Notes: generated by a model not told the origin, from the letters alone. DNA of 18,976 nt from an uncultured Actinomycetospora sp. (GCA_902805495.1 CADCTH010000086.1:1-18976), one strand, 5' to 3'; positions 6,578-15,033 are shown, counted from the first letter of the stretch. A program made the numbers and translations.

Positions 6578-6656
6578 TGCCCGCCGGATTTTCTCCGAAG
6601 GATTTTCCCGACGGCTCCGGACGGTTCGTCGCGGCCGACCGTGGGGATGGAGGGAC

Positions 6657-6923
6657 ATGGACGAGGACCGGGCTCTCGGCGCGCGGCAGATCCTCGGCGT
6701 GGCGCGCGAGCAGGCGGAGGCCCTGGGCTGGCGCTGGGACGGGCTGGTCGGCGTGCGCCGCGCCGGCGAGGTGTGGACGGTGACCGTCGACGTCGTCGAG
6801 ACCCGCCGCACGCCGCCGACGATGGACATCCTCGCGGTCTACGAGATGGAGATCGACCGCGAGGGTGAGGTCCTCGGGTGGCGCCGGCGTCGGCACCACG
6901 TGCGGGGCCAGGGGTCAGGCTGA
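6657..6923 (+). CDS. Orphan GvpO-like small protein
   Basis: This 88-residue protein matches the gas-vesicle protein GvpO family. It has an N-terminal helix (ALGARQILGVAREQAEAL), a central strand pair (WRWDGLVGVRRAGEVWTVTVDVVETRRTP, 25-53) and the hallmark MDILAVYEMEIDREGEVLGWRRRRHH (56-81). GvpO is an accessory protein of actinobacterial gas-vesicle clusters. No gvpA/F/G/J/K/L gene is in the window, so its function here may differ. The ATG has GGAGGGAC directly upstream. It is transcribed opposite to all its neighbours and its stop overlaps the end of the convergent monooxygenase gene by 9 nt. The 161-bp region upstream holds a direct repeat of GGATTTTC (6586-6593 and 6600-6607) but no promoter I can defend. 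Confidence 0.8.
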   Translation: MDEDRALGARQILGVAREQAEALGWRWDGLVGVRRAGEVWTVTVDVVETRRTPPTMDILAVYEMEIDREGEVLGWRRRRHHVRGQGSG

Positions 6924-8552
6924 CGAGAACGCGAACCCGGTGTAGCCGTCGGCCGCGAGCTGGTCGCAGTGCTGGCGGTAGGCGCCCACGCCGCCGATGT
7001 ACGCCATGAACACGCGTGGCTTGCCCGGCACGTTGGCGCCCATGTACCAGGAGTTCGCCTGCGGGTAGAGCGTGTAGTCGCCGACCTCGCGGACGTGGTC
7101 GGTCCAGCCCTGCGCGGCCTCCTCGGTCGACTCGATCACCGTGGCGCCGCGCTCGTGGGCGTAGCGCACGGCGTCGGCGACGAAGTCCACGTGCTGCTCG
7201 ATCGACACCATCATGTTCGACAGCACCGAGGGGCTGCCGGGCCCGGTGATCGTGTAGAGGTTCGGGAAGCCCGCGACCTGCAGGCCGAGGTGCGTGACCG
7301 GGCCGTCGGCCCACGCGTCCGCCAGCCTCTTCCCGTCCCGCCCGCGCAGGTCGATCGCGGCGAGGCTGCCGGTCATGGCGTCGAAGCCGGTGGCGAAGAC
7401 GAGGTCGTCCACCTCGTACTCCCGCTCCGTGGTGCGCAGGCCCCGCGCGGTGATCTCGGTCAGCGGGGTCTTCTTGAGGTCGACCAGCTGCACGTGCTCG
7501 CGGTTGAACGTCGCGTAGTACCCGCTGTCCAGGCACGGCCGCTTGGTGCCGAACGGGTGGTCGCGCGGGCAGAGCGTCTCCGCGGTCTCCGGGTCGTGGA
7601 CGATGCCGCGGATCTTCTCGCGGACGAACTCCGCGGCGGTCTCGTTGGCTGCCGGGTCGACGATGCTGTCGGTGTAGGAGGTCAGCATCCCGACCAGGTT
7701 GCGGCCCCACGTCGCCTCGTACCGGGCGCGCCGTTCCTCGGGGTCGACCTCGAGCGCCGACTGGGTGGCCGCGGGTACCGGGATGCCGAAGCCGGACTCG
7801 CGCGCGGCCTTCCGGTGCTCGGGGTAGCCGCGCTTGCGCTCGGCCTGCGCCTCCGGGTCCAGGGGGGCGTTGTTGGCCGGCATGCTGAAGTTCGCGGTGC
7901 GCTGGAACACCGTGAGATCGGCGGCCTCGTCGGCGATCAGCGGGATCGCCTGGATGCCCGACGACCCGGTGCCGATCACCGCGACCCGCCGGCCGGTGAA
8001 GTCGGCGCCCTCGTGCGGCCAGTGCGCGGTGTGGAGGGTCCGCCCGACGAAGGTCTCGACGCCGGGGATCTCGGGCAGCTTCGAGGTCGACAGGCAGCCG
8101 GTGGCCATCACCAGCTGCTCGGTGTCCCAGACCTCGCCTCCCTCGGTGGTCACCGTCCACCGGCCGTCGCGGTCGCGGAAGTGCGCCGACGCCACGCGTG
8201 TGTCGAGGCGGACCCCGTCGTGCAGGCCGAAGCGATCGGCGACGTGGTGGACGTAGCGCAGGATCTCCGGCTGCGTCGGGTACTTCTCCGACCACTCCCA
8301 GTCCTGCTCGAGCTCCGGGTCGAACGAGTACGAGTACTCCATGCTCTCCACGTCGCAGCGCGCGCCGGGGTAGCGGTTCCAGTACCAGGTCCCGCCGATG
8401 TCACCCCCGGCCTCGAGCACGACCGTGTCCAGGCCGAGACCGCGGAAGCGGTGGAGCATGTAGAGCCCGGACAGGCCGGCGCCGACGACGAGGGCGTCGA
8501 CGCGCCGGGTGGCGGTGCCGCGGGTGGCGGACTGCTCGAGGGTGTCGGTCAC
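6915..8552 (-). CDS. Type I Baeyer-Villiger flavin monooxygenase
   Basis: This FAD- and NADPH-dependent enzyme inserts one oxygen atom next to a ketone carbonyl, giving an ester or lactone. The 545-residue length matches cyclohexanone-monooxygenase-type enzymes (about 540). It shows the FAD Rossmann motif GAGLSG (24-29), GTWYWNRYPGARCDVES (54-70), the type I fingerprint FVGRTLHTAHWP (168-179; consensus FxGxxxHxxxWP), the NADPH Rossmann motif GTGSSG (194-199), the active-site Arg R338 in GTKRPCLDSGYY, and ATGFD (387-391). The start is a GTG with GGAGGGGATCCC upstream. It is the second gene of a unit with the esterase, 30 nt downstream of it. The pair makes chemical sense: ketone to ester or lactone, then hydrolysis. 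The ketone substrate is unknown. Confidence 0.94.
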   Translation of the reverse strand: MTDTLEQSATRGTATRRVDALVVGAGLSGLYMLHRFRGLGLDTVVLEAGGDIGGTWYWNRYPGARCDVESMEYSYSFDPELEQDWEWSEKYPTQPEILRYVHHVADRFGLHDGVRLDTRVASAHFRDRDGRWTVTTEGGEVWDTEQLVMATGCLSTSKLPEIPGVETFVGRTLHTAHWPHEGADFTGRRVAVIGTGSSGIQAIPLIADEAADLTVFQRTANFSMPANNAPLDPEAQAERKRGYPEHRKAARESGFGIPVPAATQSALEVDPEERRARYEATWGRNLVGMLTSYTDSIVDPAANETAAEFVREKIRGIVHDPETAETLCPRDHPFGTKRPCLDSGYYATFNREHVQLVDLKKTPLTEITARGLRTTEREYEVDDLVFATGFDAMTGSLAAIDLRGRDGKRLADAWADGPVTHLGLQVAGFPNLYTITGPGSPSVLSNMMVSIEQHVDFVADAVRYAHERGATVIESTEEAAQGWTDHVREVGDYTLYPQANSWYMGANVPGKPRVFMAYIGGVGAYRQHCDQLAADGYTGFAFSSA

Positions 8553-8582
8553 GGGATCCCCTCCGGGGTGATCGGAGCCGCC

Positions 8583-9503
8583 TCAGGACGACGGGACGAG
8601 GTGCTTCGCGATCTCGTCGACGACGAAGTCCATCCCCAGGGCGGCGCCGGGCAGGGTGAGCAGGGTGAAGAAGCCGTGCATCTGGCCGGGCACGAGGAGC
8701 GTCGAGACCGTGGTGCCGGCCTCGGACAAGCGCTGGGCGTAGGCCTGCCCCTCGTCGAGCAGCGGCTCGTGCTCGGCGAGCAGGACGGCGGCGGGCGGCA
8801 GCCCGGCGAGGTCCTCGGCGCGCAGCGGCGACGCGTCGGGCTCGCCCCGCGTCGCCGGGTCCGGGGCGTAGTGGCCCCAGAACCAGATCATGGCGCCGCG
8901 ACTGACGATGAGCTGGTTGGCCGGGTCGGTGTACGACGGCCGGTCGACGTTCGCGTCGGTGACGGGGTAGACGAGCACCTGCGCGGCGAGCGCCGGTCCG
9001 CCTTCGTCCCGGGCGCGGCGGGCGACGATGGCGGCGAGGTTGCCGCCCGCGGAGTCGCCGGCGACGATCACCGGCACGCGCGCGCCGGCGAGGGTCTCGA
9101 CCTGCTCGTCGACCCAGCGCAGCGCAGCCCAGGCGTCGTCGACCGCGGTCGGGTATCGGTGCTCGGGCGCGAGCCGGTAGTCGACGCTCACCACGACGCA
9201 GCCGGTGCGCACGGCCAGGGTCCGGCCAAGCGTCTCGAACTCGTCCAGCGCCCCGATCACCCAGCCGCCGCCGTGGTAGTAGACGACGACGCCCTGCGGC
9301 GTACCCCCGGGCACGATCACCCGCGCCGGGACCGGCGCGTCCGCCGGCTCCACGACCAGCTCCACGTCCGGCCCCGGCCCGTACATCTCGGCCAGCGCCG
9401 GCCCGAGCCCGCGGGCCTGCTCCGGGGTCATGTCGCTGATCGGCGGGAGACCGCTCTCCCCGAGCTGCGTCAGCAGCGCCGTGCTCGCGTCGTCGAGAGC
9501 CAT
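8583..9503 (-). CDS. Alpha/beta-hydrolase, HSL-family esterase/lactonase
   Basis: This 306-residue carboxylesterase of the hormone-sensitive-lipase family has the oxyanion-hole motif YYHGGGWVIG (75-84), the nucleophile elbow GDSAGG (149-154, S151) and the catalytic His in PGQMHGFF (H276). The acid position, normally the first Asp of DPLRDE, reads EPLLDE here, so Glu246 replaces Asp. The ATG at 9503 has GGAGG only 3 nt upstream, a little close but the best candidate. A good promoter (TTGTGA, 17 bp, TAAACT) lies just upstream with an operator-like inverted repeat. The monooxygenase gene follows after 30 nt. Its likely job is to open the ester or lactone made by the monooxygenase. Confidence 0.92.
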   Translation of the reverse strand: MALDDASTALLTQLGESGLPPISDMTPEQARGLGPALAEMYGPGPDVELVVEPADAPVPARVIVPGGTPQGVVVYYHGGGWVIGALDEFETLGRTLAVRTGCVVVSVDYRLAPEHRYPTAVDDAWAALRWVDEQVETLAGARVPVIVAGDSAGGNLAAIVARRARDEGGPALAAQVLVYPVTDANVDRPSYTDPANQLIVSRGAMIWFWGHYAPDPATRGEPDASPLRAEDLAGLPPAAVLLAEHEPLLDEGQAYAQRLSEAGTTVSTLLVPGQMHGFFTLLTLPGAALGMDFVVDEIAKHLVPSS

Positions 9504-9519
9504 GAGCCTCCGCTCGTCG

Positions 9520-9544
9520 CTACCAAACGACCGTTAGTTTAGGT
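9520..9544 (-). promoter_or_regulatory. Operator-like site A before the esterase/monooxygenase unit
   Basis: An inverted repeat (ACCAAAC at 9522-9528 against GTTTaGGT at 9537-9544, with an internal AACGACCGTT palindrome at 9526-9535) overlaps the -10 box and the predicted start of transcription. Its minus-strand core CGGTCGTTTGGTAG (9533-9520) matches site B at 17483-17496 in 13 of 14 positions. The layout fits a TetR-type repressor site. Confidence 0.6.
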
Positions 9545-9564
9545 CGTGGTGGTACCGATCACAA
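9536..9564 (-). promoter_or_regulatory. Promoter of the esterase/monooxygenase unit
   Basis: On the minus strand TTGTGA (9564-9559) and TAAACT (9541-9536) are separated by exactly 17 bp. This is the best housekeeping-type promoter in the window, giving a leader of about 25 nt before the esterase ATG. It lies in the 80-bp gap after the MaoC gene. Confidence 0.65.
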
Positions 9565-9583
9565 CGTTCCGGGCACGCCGCGC

Positions 9584-10435
9584 TCACTCCTCCGGCGCGT
9601 GCCGCAGCTCGGCACGCCCGGTCACGGCGTCGCGGCCGTCCGCGAGGCGCAGCGCGAGCGTCCCGCCGCCGCCGAGCACCGGCGTGACCACGTCGCCCGC
9701 CACGACGGTGGCGCGGAAGCGGGCGCCGAACGCGACGAGCGCCGCGTCGGGGTGGCGCGCGGTCAGGAAGCCGAGCGCGTACGCGAGGTTGGCGGGGCCC
9801 TGGTTGACGCACGTCCGCCCGAAGCCCAGCGCGGCCGCGGCGTCGGGGTCGATGTGGACGGGGTTCGGGTCGCGCAGCAGCAGGGCCAGGAGCTTCATCT
9901 CGTCCTCGCGGACGGTCAGCGACGGTCCGGCGTGCTCGGGCCCCGGGTCCGGCGGTGGGCGCTCCGTCGGCGACCGCGGCTCGCCCACCGGTGCCTCCAT
10001 CGTCGGCACGTCCCGTCGCGGGAGCACGAAGCCGTAGGTCGCGGTGAGCACGGGGGCGCCATCGGCGCGCCGCAGGTCGAGCACCACCTCGACCTCGTCC
10101 ACCGTGCCGAGGACCCGGCCGGTACGGCGGCGGACGCTCGTGACGCCGCCGCTCACCTCGTACTCGACGTCGAGGGCGAGCGGGCCGACGCAGCGGGCCC
10201 CGAAGGTGCCGAGCAGTGGCCCGGCGTCCAGCGGGCAGCCGAGGGCCTCGAACAGCGCGGCCAGGCTCAGGCCCATCCCCCGCTGCGGGGCGAGGAACGC
10301 CCAGATCGGGTGCGGCCGCGGCGAGCGCGGGGACCGCACCGCGTCGTGGAGCAGCAGGCTCTCCCAGCCCTCCACCCGGCAGGTGCCGCCGGGCAACCGC
10401 CACCCCGCGAGGTCCGCGGGGGCCGGCGCCGTCAC
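9584..10435 (-). CDS. MaoC-type (R)-specific enoyl-CoA hydratase/dehydratase, double hot-dog
   Basis: This 283-residue protein looks like a double hot-dog dehydratase. The N-terminal half (about 10-140) resembles a FAS1-like dehydratase domain without obvious catalytic residues. The C-terminal half (about 172-280) carries the hydratase-2 motif RDPNPVHIDPDAAAALGFG (188-206), whose D189 and H194 are the expected catalytic pair. It probably hydrates or dehydrates an acyl-CoA. The GTG at 10435 overlaps the acyl-CoA synthetase stop (GTGA). The frame stays open upstream to 12466, but that is a shadow. It is the last gene of the seven-gene chain. Confidence 0.85.
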   Translation of the reverse strand: MTAPAPADLAGWRLPGGTCRVEGWESLLLHDAVRSPRSPRPHPIWAFLAPQRGMGLSLAALFEALGCPLDAGPLLGTFGARCVGPLALDVEYEVSGGVTSVRRRTGRVLGTVDEVEVVLDLRRADGAPVLTATYGFVLPRRDVPTMEAPVGEPRSPTERPPPDPGPEHAGPSLTVREDEMKLLALLLRDPNPVHIDPDAAAALGFGRTCVNQGPANLAYALGFLTARHPDAALVAFGARFRATVVAGDVVTPVLGGGGTLALRLADGRDAVTGRAELRHAPEE

Positions 10436-12030
10436 GCGCGGCTCCCCACCCGCGGCGCCTCGGTGATACCCGCCGCGGCGAGCTCGTCGGCGATCCGGGC
10501 GCGCAGCTCCACCTTGCGGATCTTCGTGCCGGACATCGGCCACTCGGTCACGAACCGCACGTACCGCGGCACCCGGAAGCTCGCGACCTGCCCGACGCAG
10601 TGGGCGATCAGCTCCTCGGCGGTCGCCGACGCCCCGGGCGCGAGCTGGACGAACGCGGCGGGCACCTCGACGTAGCGGGCGTCCGGCGCCGCGACGACGG
10701 CGACGACACCGACCGCCGGGTGACCCAGCAGGTGGTCCTCGATCTCGGCGGCGGACACGTTCTCGCCGCCGACCTTGAGCATGTCCTTGAGGCGCGACCG
10801 GAAGGTGACGCGGCCGTCGGCGTCGACGGTCACCACGTCCCCGGTGTGCACCCAGCCCTGCGCGTCGATCGTCGCCGCCGTCGCCTCCGGGTCGCGGAAG
10901 TACCCGTCGAAGGCGGTGGGCCCGCGGAACAGGAGCTCGCCGGGCGTCCCGGGCGGCAGGTCGGCGCCGGTCTCCGGGTCGATCACCCGGCAGCGCATCC
11001 CCGGCATCGGGTGGCCGCCGGTGGTCAACCGGGCCTCGAGCGGGTCGTCGAGGCGGCCGAGGGCGAGGAAGGCCGACGACTCGGTCATGGCCACGCACGA
11101 GACGTGCACCGCCTGCGGGACGCGGTCGGCCATCGTCCGCAGCCGCTCCGGGACGCCGACGGCCATGACGAGCCGGAGCCGTGACCAGTCGCGGGAGGGC
11201 CGGTCGGGGCGGTCGAGCACCGGGAGCCAGATCGTCTCGAAGGCCGCGAGCGCCACCGTGATCCGCTCGGCCTCGAGCAGGGCGGGCGTCGTGGTGGGAT
11301 CGAAGTGGCCGGGGTGCACGAACGCGGCCCGGGCGGTGAGGGCGGCGAACGCGAACGTGATCCCGCCACCGTGGAAGAGCGGGATCGCCGTCCAGATGCG
11401 GTCGGCGGGCGTGAGGGCCATCCGGTCCGCGATCCCGGCGGCGAGCCGCACCAGCGCCTCGTGGGAGAGCAGCGCGCCCTTCGGGGCGGCGGTCGTGCCG
11501 GAGGTGTAGACGAGCACGGCGGGGTCGCGGACGCGGGTGCCCGCCTGGGTGTCGGCGACAGCACCCGGGCCGGCGTCGTGCTCCCCCAGCTGGTCGAGGG
11601 TGACCAGGGCGCGCAGCTCGGGCGTCGGACCTTCGTCGACGGCGCTCCGCGCGAGGTCGGCGAGGTCCGGTGCCCCCGGCGCCGGGGCCGGCGCGCTGAT
11701 CAGCAGCGCCGCCCCGGAGTGCGCGACGACGTGGCGCACCTCGGCCGGGCGGTAGCGGGCGTTCACGGGCACGGCGACGGCGCCGACGCGGGTGACCGCG
11801 AGCAGCAGCGCGACGAGGTCGGCCGATGCGGGCAGCAGCAGGGCGACCCGGTCGCCCGCGGACACGCCGAGGGCGAGCAGCGCGGCGGCGTGGCGCACGG
11901 AGCGGTCGGCCAGGGCGCCGACGGTCAGGCGCTCCCCGTCGGCGAAGACGAGCGCCTCGGCCTCGGGGTCGACCGTCGCGGACTCGTCGACCAGCTCGAA
12001 CAGTGTCGTGACCCGGGTCCGCGGGGTCAC
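10432..12030 (-). CDS. Acyl-CoA synthetase (AMP-forming)
   Basis: This enzyme activates a carboxylic acid to its CoA thioester via an acyl-adenylate. The 532-residue ANL-family protein has the P-loop YTSGTTAAPKG (175-185), FHGGG (219-223), AMTESS (314-319, in place of the common YGxTE), GWVHTGDV (392-399), the hinge region RSRLKDMLKVGGENVSAAEIE (411-431) and the C-terminal catalytic Lys K503 in SGTKIRKVEL. The GTG at 12030 overlaps the P450 stop as GTGA. Its likely substrate is the acid released upstream in the pathway; the chain length cannot be told. Confidence 0.94.
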   Translation of the reverse strand: MTPRTRVTTLFELVDESATVDPEAEALVFADGERLTVGALADRSVRHAAALLALGVSAGDRVALLLPASADLVALLLAVTRVGAVAVPVNARYRPAEVRHVVAHSGAALLISAPAPAPGAPDLADLARSAVDEGPTPELRALVTLDQLGEHDAGPGAVADTQAGTRVRDPAVLVYTSGTTAAPKGALLSHEALVRLAAGIADRMALTPADRIWTAIPLFHGGGITFAFAALTARAAFVHPGHFDPTTTPALLEAERITVALAAFETIWLPVLDRPDRPSRDWSRLRLVMAVGVPERLRTMADRVPQAVHVSCVAMTESSAFLALGRLDDPLEARLTTGGHPMPGMRCRVIDPETGADLPPGTPGELLFRGPTAFDGYFRDPEATAATIDAQGWVHTGDVVTVDADGRVTFRSRLKDMLKVGGENVSAAEIEDHLLGHPAVGVVAVVAAPDARYVEVPAAFVQLAPGASATAEELIAHCVGQVASFRVPRYVRFVTEWPMSGTKIRKVELRARIADELAAAGITEAPRVGSRA

Positions 12031-13292
12031 GGGGCGCTCGCCGAGTCCACGGCGGCGACACCGTCGTGCACCACCGGCAGCGACTCCTGCGCCCGCGACG
12101 CCAGCGTCGGCAGCCACGCGGGGTCGCCGTCGACGCGCAGCCCGGGCAGCCGGCGCAGCAGGGTCCCGACGGCGATGCGGGTCTCGAGGCGCGCGAGCTG
12201 CGCCCCGATGCAGGCGTGGATGCCGCGGCCGAAGGCGACGTGGGTGGCGCGCTCACGGGCGAGGTCGACGGCGTCCGGGTCGCCGAAGCGCTCGGGGTCG
12301 CGGTTGGCCCCGCAGAGCAGCAGGTACACGCGCTCCCCCGCGCGGATGGTGCGCCCGCGCAGCTCGTGGTCGGCGACCACCCAGCGCACCAGCACCTTGA
12401 TCGGCCCCGCGAGCCGCAACGACTCCTCGACGGCCGGGGCGACCAGCGCCGGGTCGTCACGCACACGGTCGCGCAGCGCGGGGTCGGCGGTGAGCAGGCG
12501 CACGGCGTTGGCGATGGAGTTGGTCGTCGTCTCGTGCCCGGCGAACAGCAGCAGCGCGCACATCCCGACGAGCTCGTCGTCGGTCAGGCCGTGCTCCTCG
12601 ATTCCCCCGGACGGCGTGTCCCCGGCGATCATCGCCGAGAGCATGTCCCCGGCCGGCGCCGCCCGGCGTGCGGCGACGAGCTCGCGGAAGTACGCGGCCA
12701 TCTCCTCGAGCCCGCGCAGCGCGCGCTCGTGCCGGTCGGGACGCGCGTCGCCCCCGGCCCCGAAGGCGACGAGGGCGAGCTCGTCGGACCACCCCCGGAA
12801 CCGGTCGCGGTCCTCGGGCGGGGCACCGAGCATCTCGGCGATGACGATCGCGGGCAGCGGGTAGGCGACGCCGGCGACGAGGTCGCCCCGCGGCCCGCCG
12901 GCGAGGAACGCGTCGACGAGCTCGTCGACGAGGGTCTGGATCCGCTGCTCCATGGCGGCGATCTGCTGCTGCTTGAACGCGGCCCCGGCCAGGCGCCGCA
13001 GGCGGGTGTGCGCGGGCGGGTCGGTGACCACCATCCACTCGCTGATCAGCCCGAGCACGCGGTGCTCGGCCGAGGGTCGCTCCCGCTGCGCCGACATCAG
13101 CGGGCGGACGCGGTCGGACGACAGCGCCGGGTTGCGGAAGCTCGCGACGACGTCGTCGTAGCGGGAGACCAGCCACGCCCGATGGGTCGGGCTCCAGTGC
13201 ACCGGGTCGAGGGTGCGCAGCACGGCCGCCGCGCCGGCGGGGTCGGCCACGGCGGCGGGGGTGAGCAGGTCGTCGGGCAGCTCGACGGTCAC
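12027..13292 (-). CDS. Cytochrome P450
   Basis: This soluble bacterial P450 of 421 residues should hydroxylate the pathway substrate with O2 and electrons from a ferredoxin. It has the substrate-side motif DPPAHTRLRRL (91-101), the I-helix LLFAGHETTTN (248-258), ExxR as E290-R293, and the heme loop FGRGIHACIGAQLAR (354-368) with C361 as the iron ligand. No ferredoxin or reductase gene is adjacent, so redox partners must come from elsewhere. The GTG at 13292 overlaps the oxidoreductase stop (GTGA); a longer upstream frame is a shadow of that gene. Confidence 0.95.
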   Translation of the reverse strand: MTVELPDDLLTPAAVADPAGAAAVLRTLDPVHWSPTHRAWLVSRYDDVVASFRNPALSSDRVRPLMSAQRERPSAEHRVLGLISEWMVVTDPPAHTRLRRLAGAAFKQQQIAAMEQRIQTLVDELVDAFLAGGPRGDLVAGVAYPLPAIVIAEMLGAPPEDRDRFRGWSDELALVAFGAGGDARPDRHERALRGLEEMAAYFRELVAARRAAPAGDMLSAMIAGDTPSGGIEEHGLTDDELVGMCALLLFAGHETTTNSIANAVRLLTADPALRDRVRDDPALVAPAVEESLRLAGPIKVLVRWVVADHELRGRTIRAGERVYLLLCGANRDPERFGDPDAVDLARERATHVAFGRGIHACIGAQLARLETRIAVGTLLRRLPGLRVDGDPAWLPTLASRAQESLPVVHDGVAAVDSASAP

Positions 13293-14242
13293 GGGGCACC
13301 TCCGACGGGGGCGGTGACGGCCAGCCCGGGGCGCAGCACGTCGGTGACCAGCTCCAGGTGGCGGTCGACGAGGTCGGCCGGCAGGCCCCCGAGGTCGGCG
13401 AAGCAGAAGACGTCGGTGACGGGGAAGCCCGGGAGGCCGCCGAGCTGCTCGCGGACCGCGGCCACGGCGTCGTCGGCGGTGAGCACGCGCAGCCGGGGGA
13501 ACGTCGCGTCGCCCGGGCTCGGCGCGGCGTCGTCGTTGCCCCGGTAGGACGCGCGGTTGCGGCGGGCGGCCGCGCGGACCTCCTCCTTCGCCGCGACCGG
13601 GTCGTCGGCGAGCAGTACGTTCACCAGCCCGCCGAGACGCCCCTGGCCGGGCGGCCACCCGCCGGCGGCGAGGCCCTCGGCATAGGGGGCGAGCAGGGCG
13701 GGGTCGAGCCAGAGCAGTCCGGCGCCGACCCGCCCGGCCAGGCGCGCACCCCGGGGCCCACGCGCCCCGACCCACGTCGGCATCGGGTCCTGCACCGGCG
13801 CGGGGGTCACGGTGCCGTCGGCCCAGAGCCCGGGCAGGCGGCGCAGCTGGTCCTCGAGGGTGGTGTAGCGGGCGCGGTGGTCGGCGCCGACGCGGGTGAC
13901 CTCCTCGGCGCGCCAGCCCGCCCCGACGCCGAGCTCGAGGCGCCCGCCGGACACGAGGTCGACCACGGCGGCCTGCTCGGCGAGGGTCTCCACGGGGAGC
14001 ATCGGCGCGATCACCACGCCGGTGCCGATCCGCAGGGTGCGGGTGCGCGCGGCGATCGCCGCGGCCGCGGTCAGGGGCGCGGGCAGGTAGCCGTCGGCGA
14101 AGCCGTGGTGCTCGGTGACCCAGGCGGCCTCCAGGCCCCGGCGCTCGGCCTCGGCGACGCGGTCGAGCGTGCGGGCGACGACGTCGGCGCCGCGGGCCCC
14201 CGGCGGGATCCGCAGGTCGAGGTAGAGGCCGACGCGCGTCAC
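13289..14242 (-). CDS. LLM-class (luciferase-like) flavin/F420-dependent oxidoreductase
   Basis: This 317-residue TIM-barrel protein of the bacterial-luciferase superfamily shows VGLYLDLRIPPG at the N-terminus, EAAWVTEHHGFADGYLP (38-54), TLRIGTGVVIAPMLPVETLAEQAAVVDLVSGGRLELGVGAGW (69-110, the most conserved part) and PMPTWVGARGPRGARLAGRVG (153-173). Family members are either FMNH2-dependent monooxygenases or F420-dependent dehydrogenases/reductases; the sequence does not decide which. The GTG at 14242 overlaps the SnoaL gene stop (GTGA). In the pathway it may oxidise an alcohol or reduce an enoyl-CoA. Confidence 0.9.
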   Translation of the reverse strand: MTRVGLYLDLRIPPGARGADVVARTLDRVAEAERRGLEAAWVTEHHGFADGYLPAPLTAAAAIAARTRTLRIGTGVVIAPMLPVETLAEQAAVVDLVSGGRLELGVGAGWRAEEVTRVGADHRARYTTLEDQLRRLPGLWADGTVTPAPVQDPMPTWVGARGPRGARLAGRVGAGLLWLDPALLAPYAEGLAAGGWPPGQGRLGGLVNVLLADDPVAAKEEVRAAARRNRASYRGNDDAAPSPGDATFPRLRVLTADDAVAAVREQLGGLPGFPVTDVFCFADLGGLPADLVDRHLELVTDVLRPGLAVTAPVGGAP

Positions 14243-15033
14243 CTCGTGGCTCCGGCGGGCGTGAGCGCGCGGACGAGGCCGAGACGGTCGCCGACCTCGT
14301 CCCCGGCCACGACCCGGCCGCCGGCGACCGTCACCAGGGCGGCGGCGTGCAGCGTGGCTGGCGCCCCCACGTGCTCGTCGGCGCCGGGCAGGCCGCCGCG
14401 GAAGGCCCCGGACACCGTCACGTGGACCGCGGCCCGGTCCCCCGCGGTGAACATGTCGTCGATCACCACCGTCTCCGGCTCCACGAGCGCCGCGGCGTCA
14501 CGCCCGTCGTCGAGCACGACCTCGCCGACCGCGGGCACGCCAGCCTCCGCCCAGGACCGCGCGGCCCGCTCGACGGCGGGGTCGGGGGCCTGGGCCTCGG
14601 TGTCCCAGGGCGCGAGCGCGGGCGGCGGGGCCACGTCGGGCGCGCCCTCGGCGAGCTGGCGGCGGCGGGCGAGGTAGTCCTGCTCGACGCGGTTGGCGGT
14701 CAGCCGCCGCCCGTTCCACGCGTAGAGCCCGATCCCGCCCCACACGGCCGGCGCGCCGCCGTGGCGCACCGAGGCGCCGTGCTCGGAGAAGCGCAGGGCC
14801 AGGCGCTCGCCGTTGGTCACGATCTGGTGCACGGTCAGGCCGAGGCCGGGGAACTGGTCGAGCTGGCGGCGGGTGGCGGGTTTGTAGGCCTCGTCCCGCC
14901 CGGCCACGACGTGCGGGCCCATCCGCAGCACGTAGTCCGGCTCCATGATCTCGTCGCAGACGGAGAGATCGTGGGAGTTGGTGTAGTCGACGACGTAGCG
15001 GCGCATCAGCGCGACGAAGGGATCCATCGTCAC
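14239..15033 (-). CDS. Two-domain SnoaL/NTF2-like protein
   Basis: The 264-residue product seems to hold two cone-shaped NTF2-like domains. The first (about 5-122) has the SnoaL-like pattern MRRYVVDYTNSHDLSVCDEIMEPDYVLRMGP and GIGLYAWNGRRLTANRVEQDYLARR. The second (about 160-255) has MFTAGDRAAVHVTVSGAFRG and TLHAAALVTVAGGRVVAGDEVGDRLGLVRAL. Such proteins act as isomerases, cyclases or hydratases, or bind small hydrophobic ligands; no function can be fixed. I start it at the GTG at 15033, which overlaps the enoyl-CoA hydratase stop like all other junctions in this chain. The ATG two codons later (15027) is an alternative. Confidence 0.82.
   Translation of the reverse strand: MTMDPFVALMRRYVVDYTNSHDLSVCDEIMEPDYVLRMGPHVVAGRDEAYKPATRRQLDQFPGLGLTVHQIVTNGERLALRFSEHGASVRHGGAPAVWGGIGLYAWNGRRLTANRVEQDYLARRRQLAEGAPDVAPPPALAPWDTEAQAPDPAVERAARSWAEAGVPAVGEVVLDDGRDAAALVEPETVVIDDMFTAGDRAAVHVTVSGAFRGGLPGADEHVGAPATLHAAALVTVAGGRVVAGDEVGDRLGLVRALTPAGATR

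Noticed and set aside
6586..6607. Direct repeat GGATTTTC (twice, 14 bp apart) as a promoter or operator of the GvpO-like gene
   Set aside because: It stands out as AT-rich but has no palindrome, no paired promoter box and no second location in the window, so no function can be argued.
6969..9542. 857-codon open frame on the plus strand, antisense to the monooxygenase and esterase genes
   Set aside because: It is a GC-rich shadow frame with Arg/Gly/Val-rich composition and no family motifs, and it covers two well-supported genes on the other strand.
9584..12466. 960-codon minus frame suggesting a giant protein with a MaoC end
   Set aside because: Upstream of 10435 it is an out-of-frame reading of the acyl-CoA synthetase and P450 genes, both of which have complete motif sets in their own frames.
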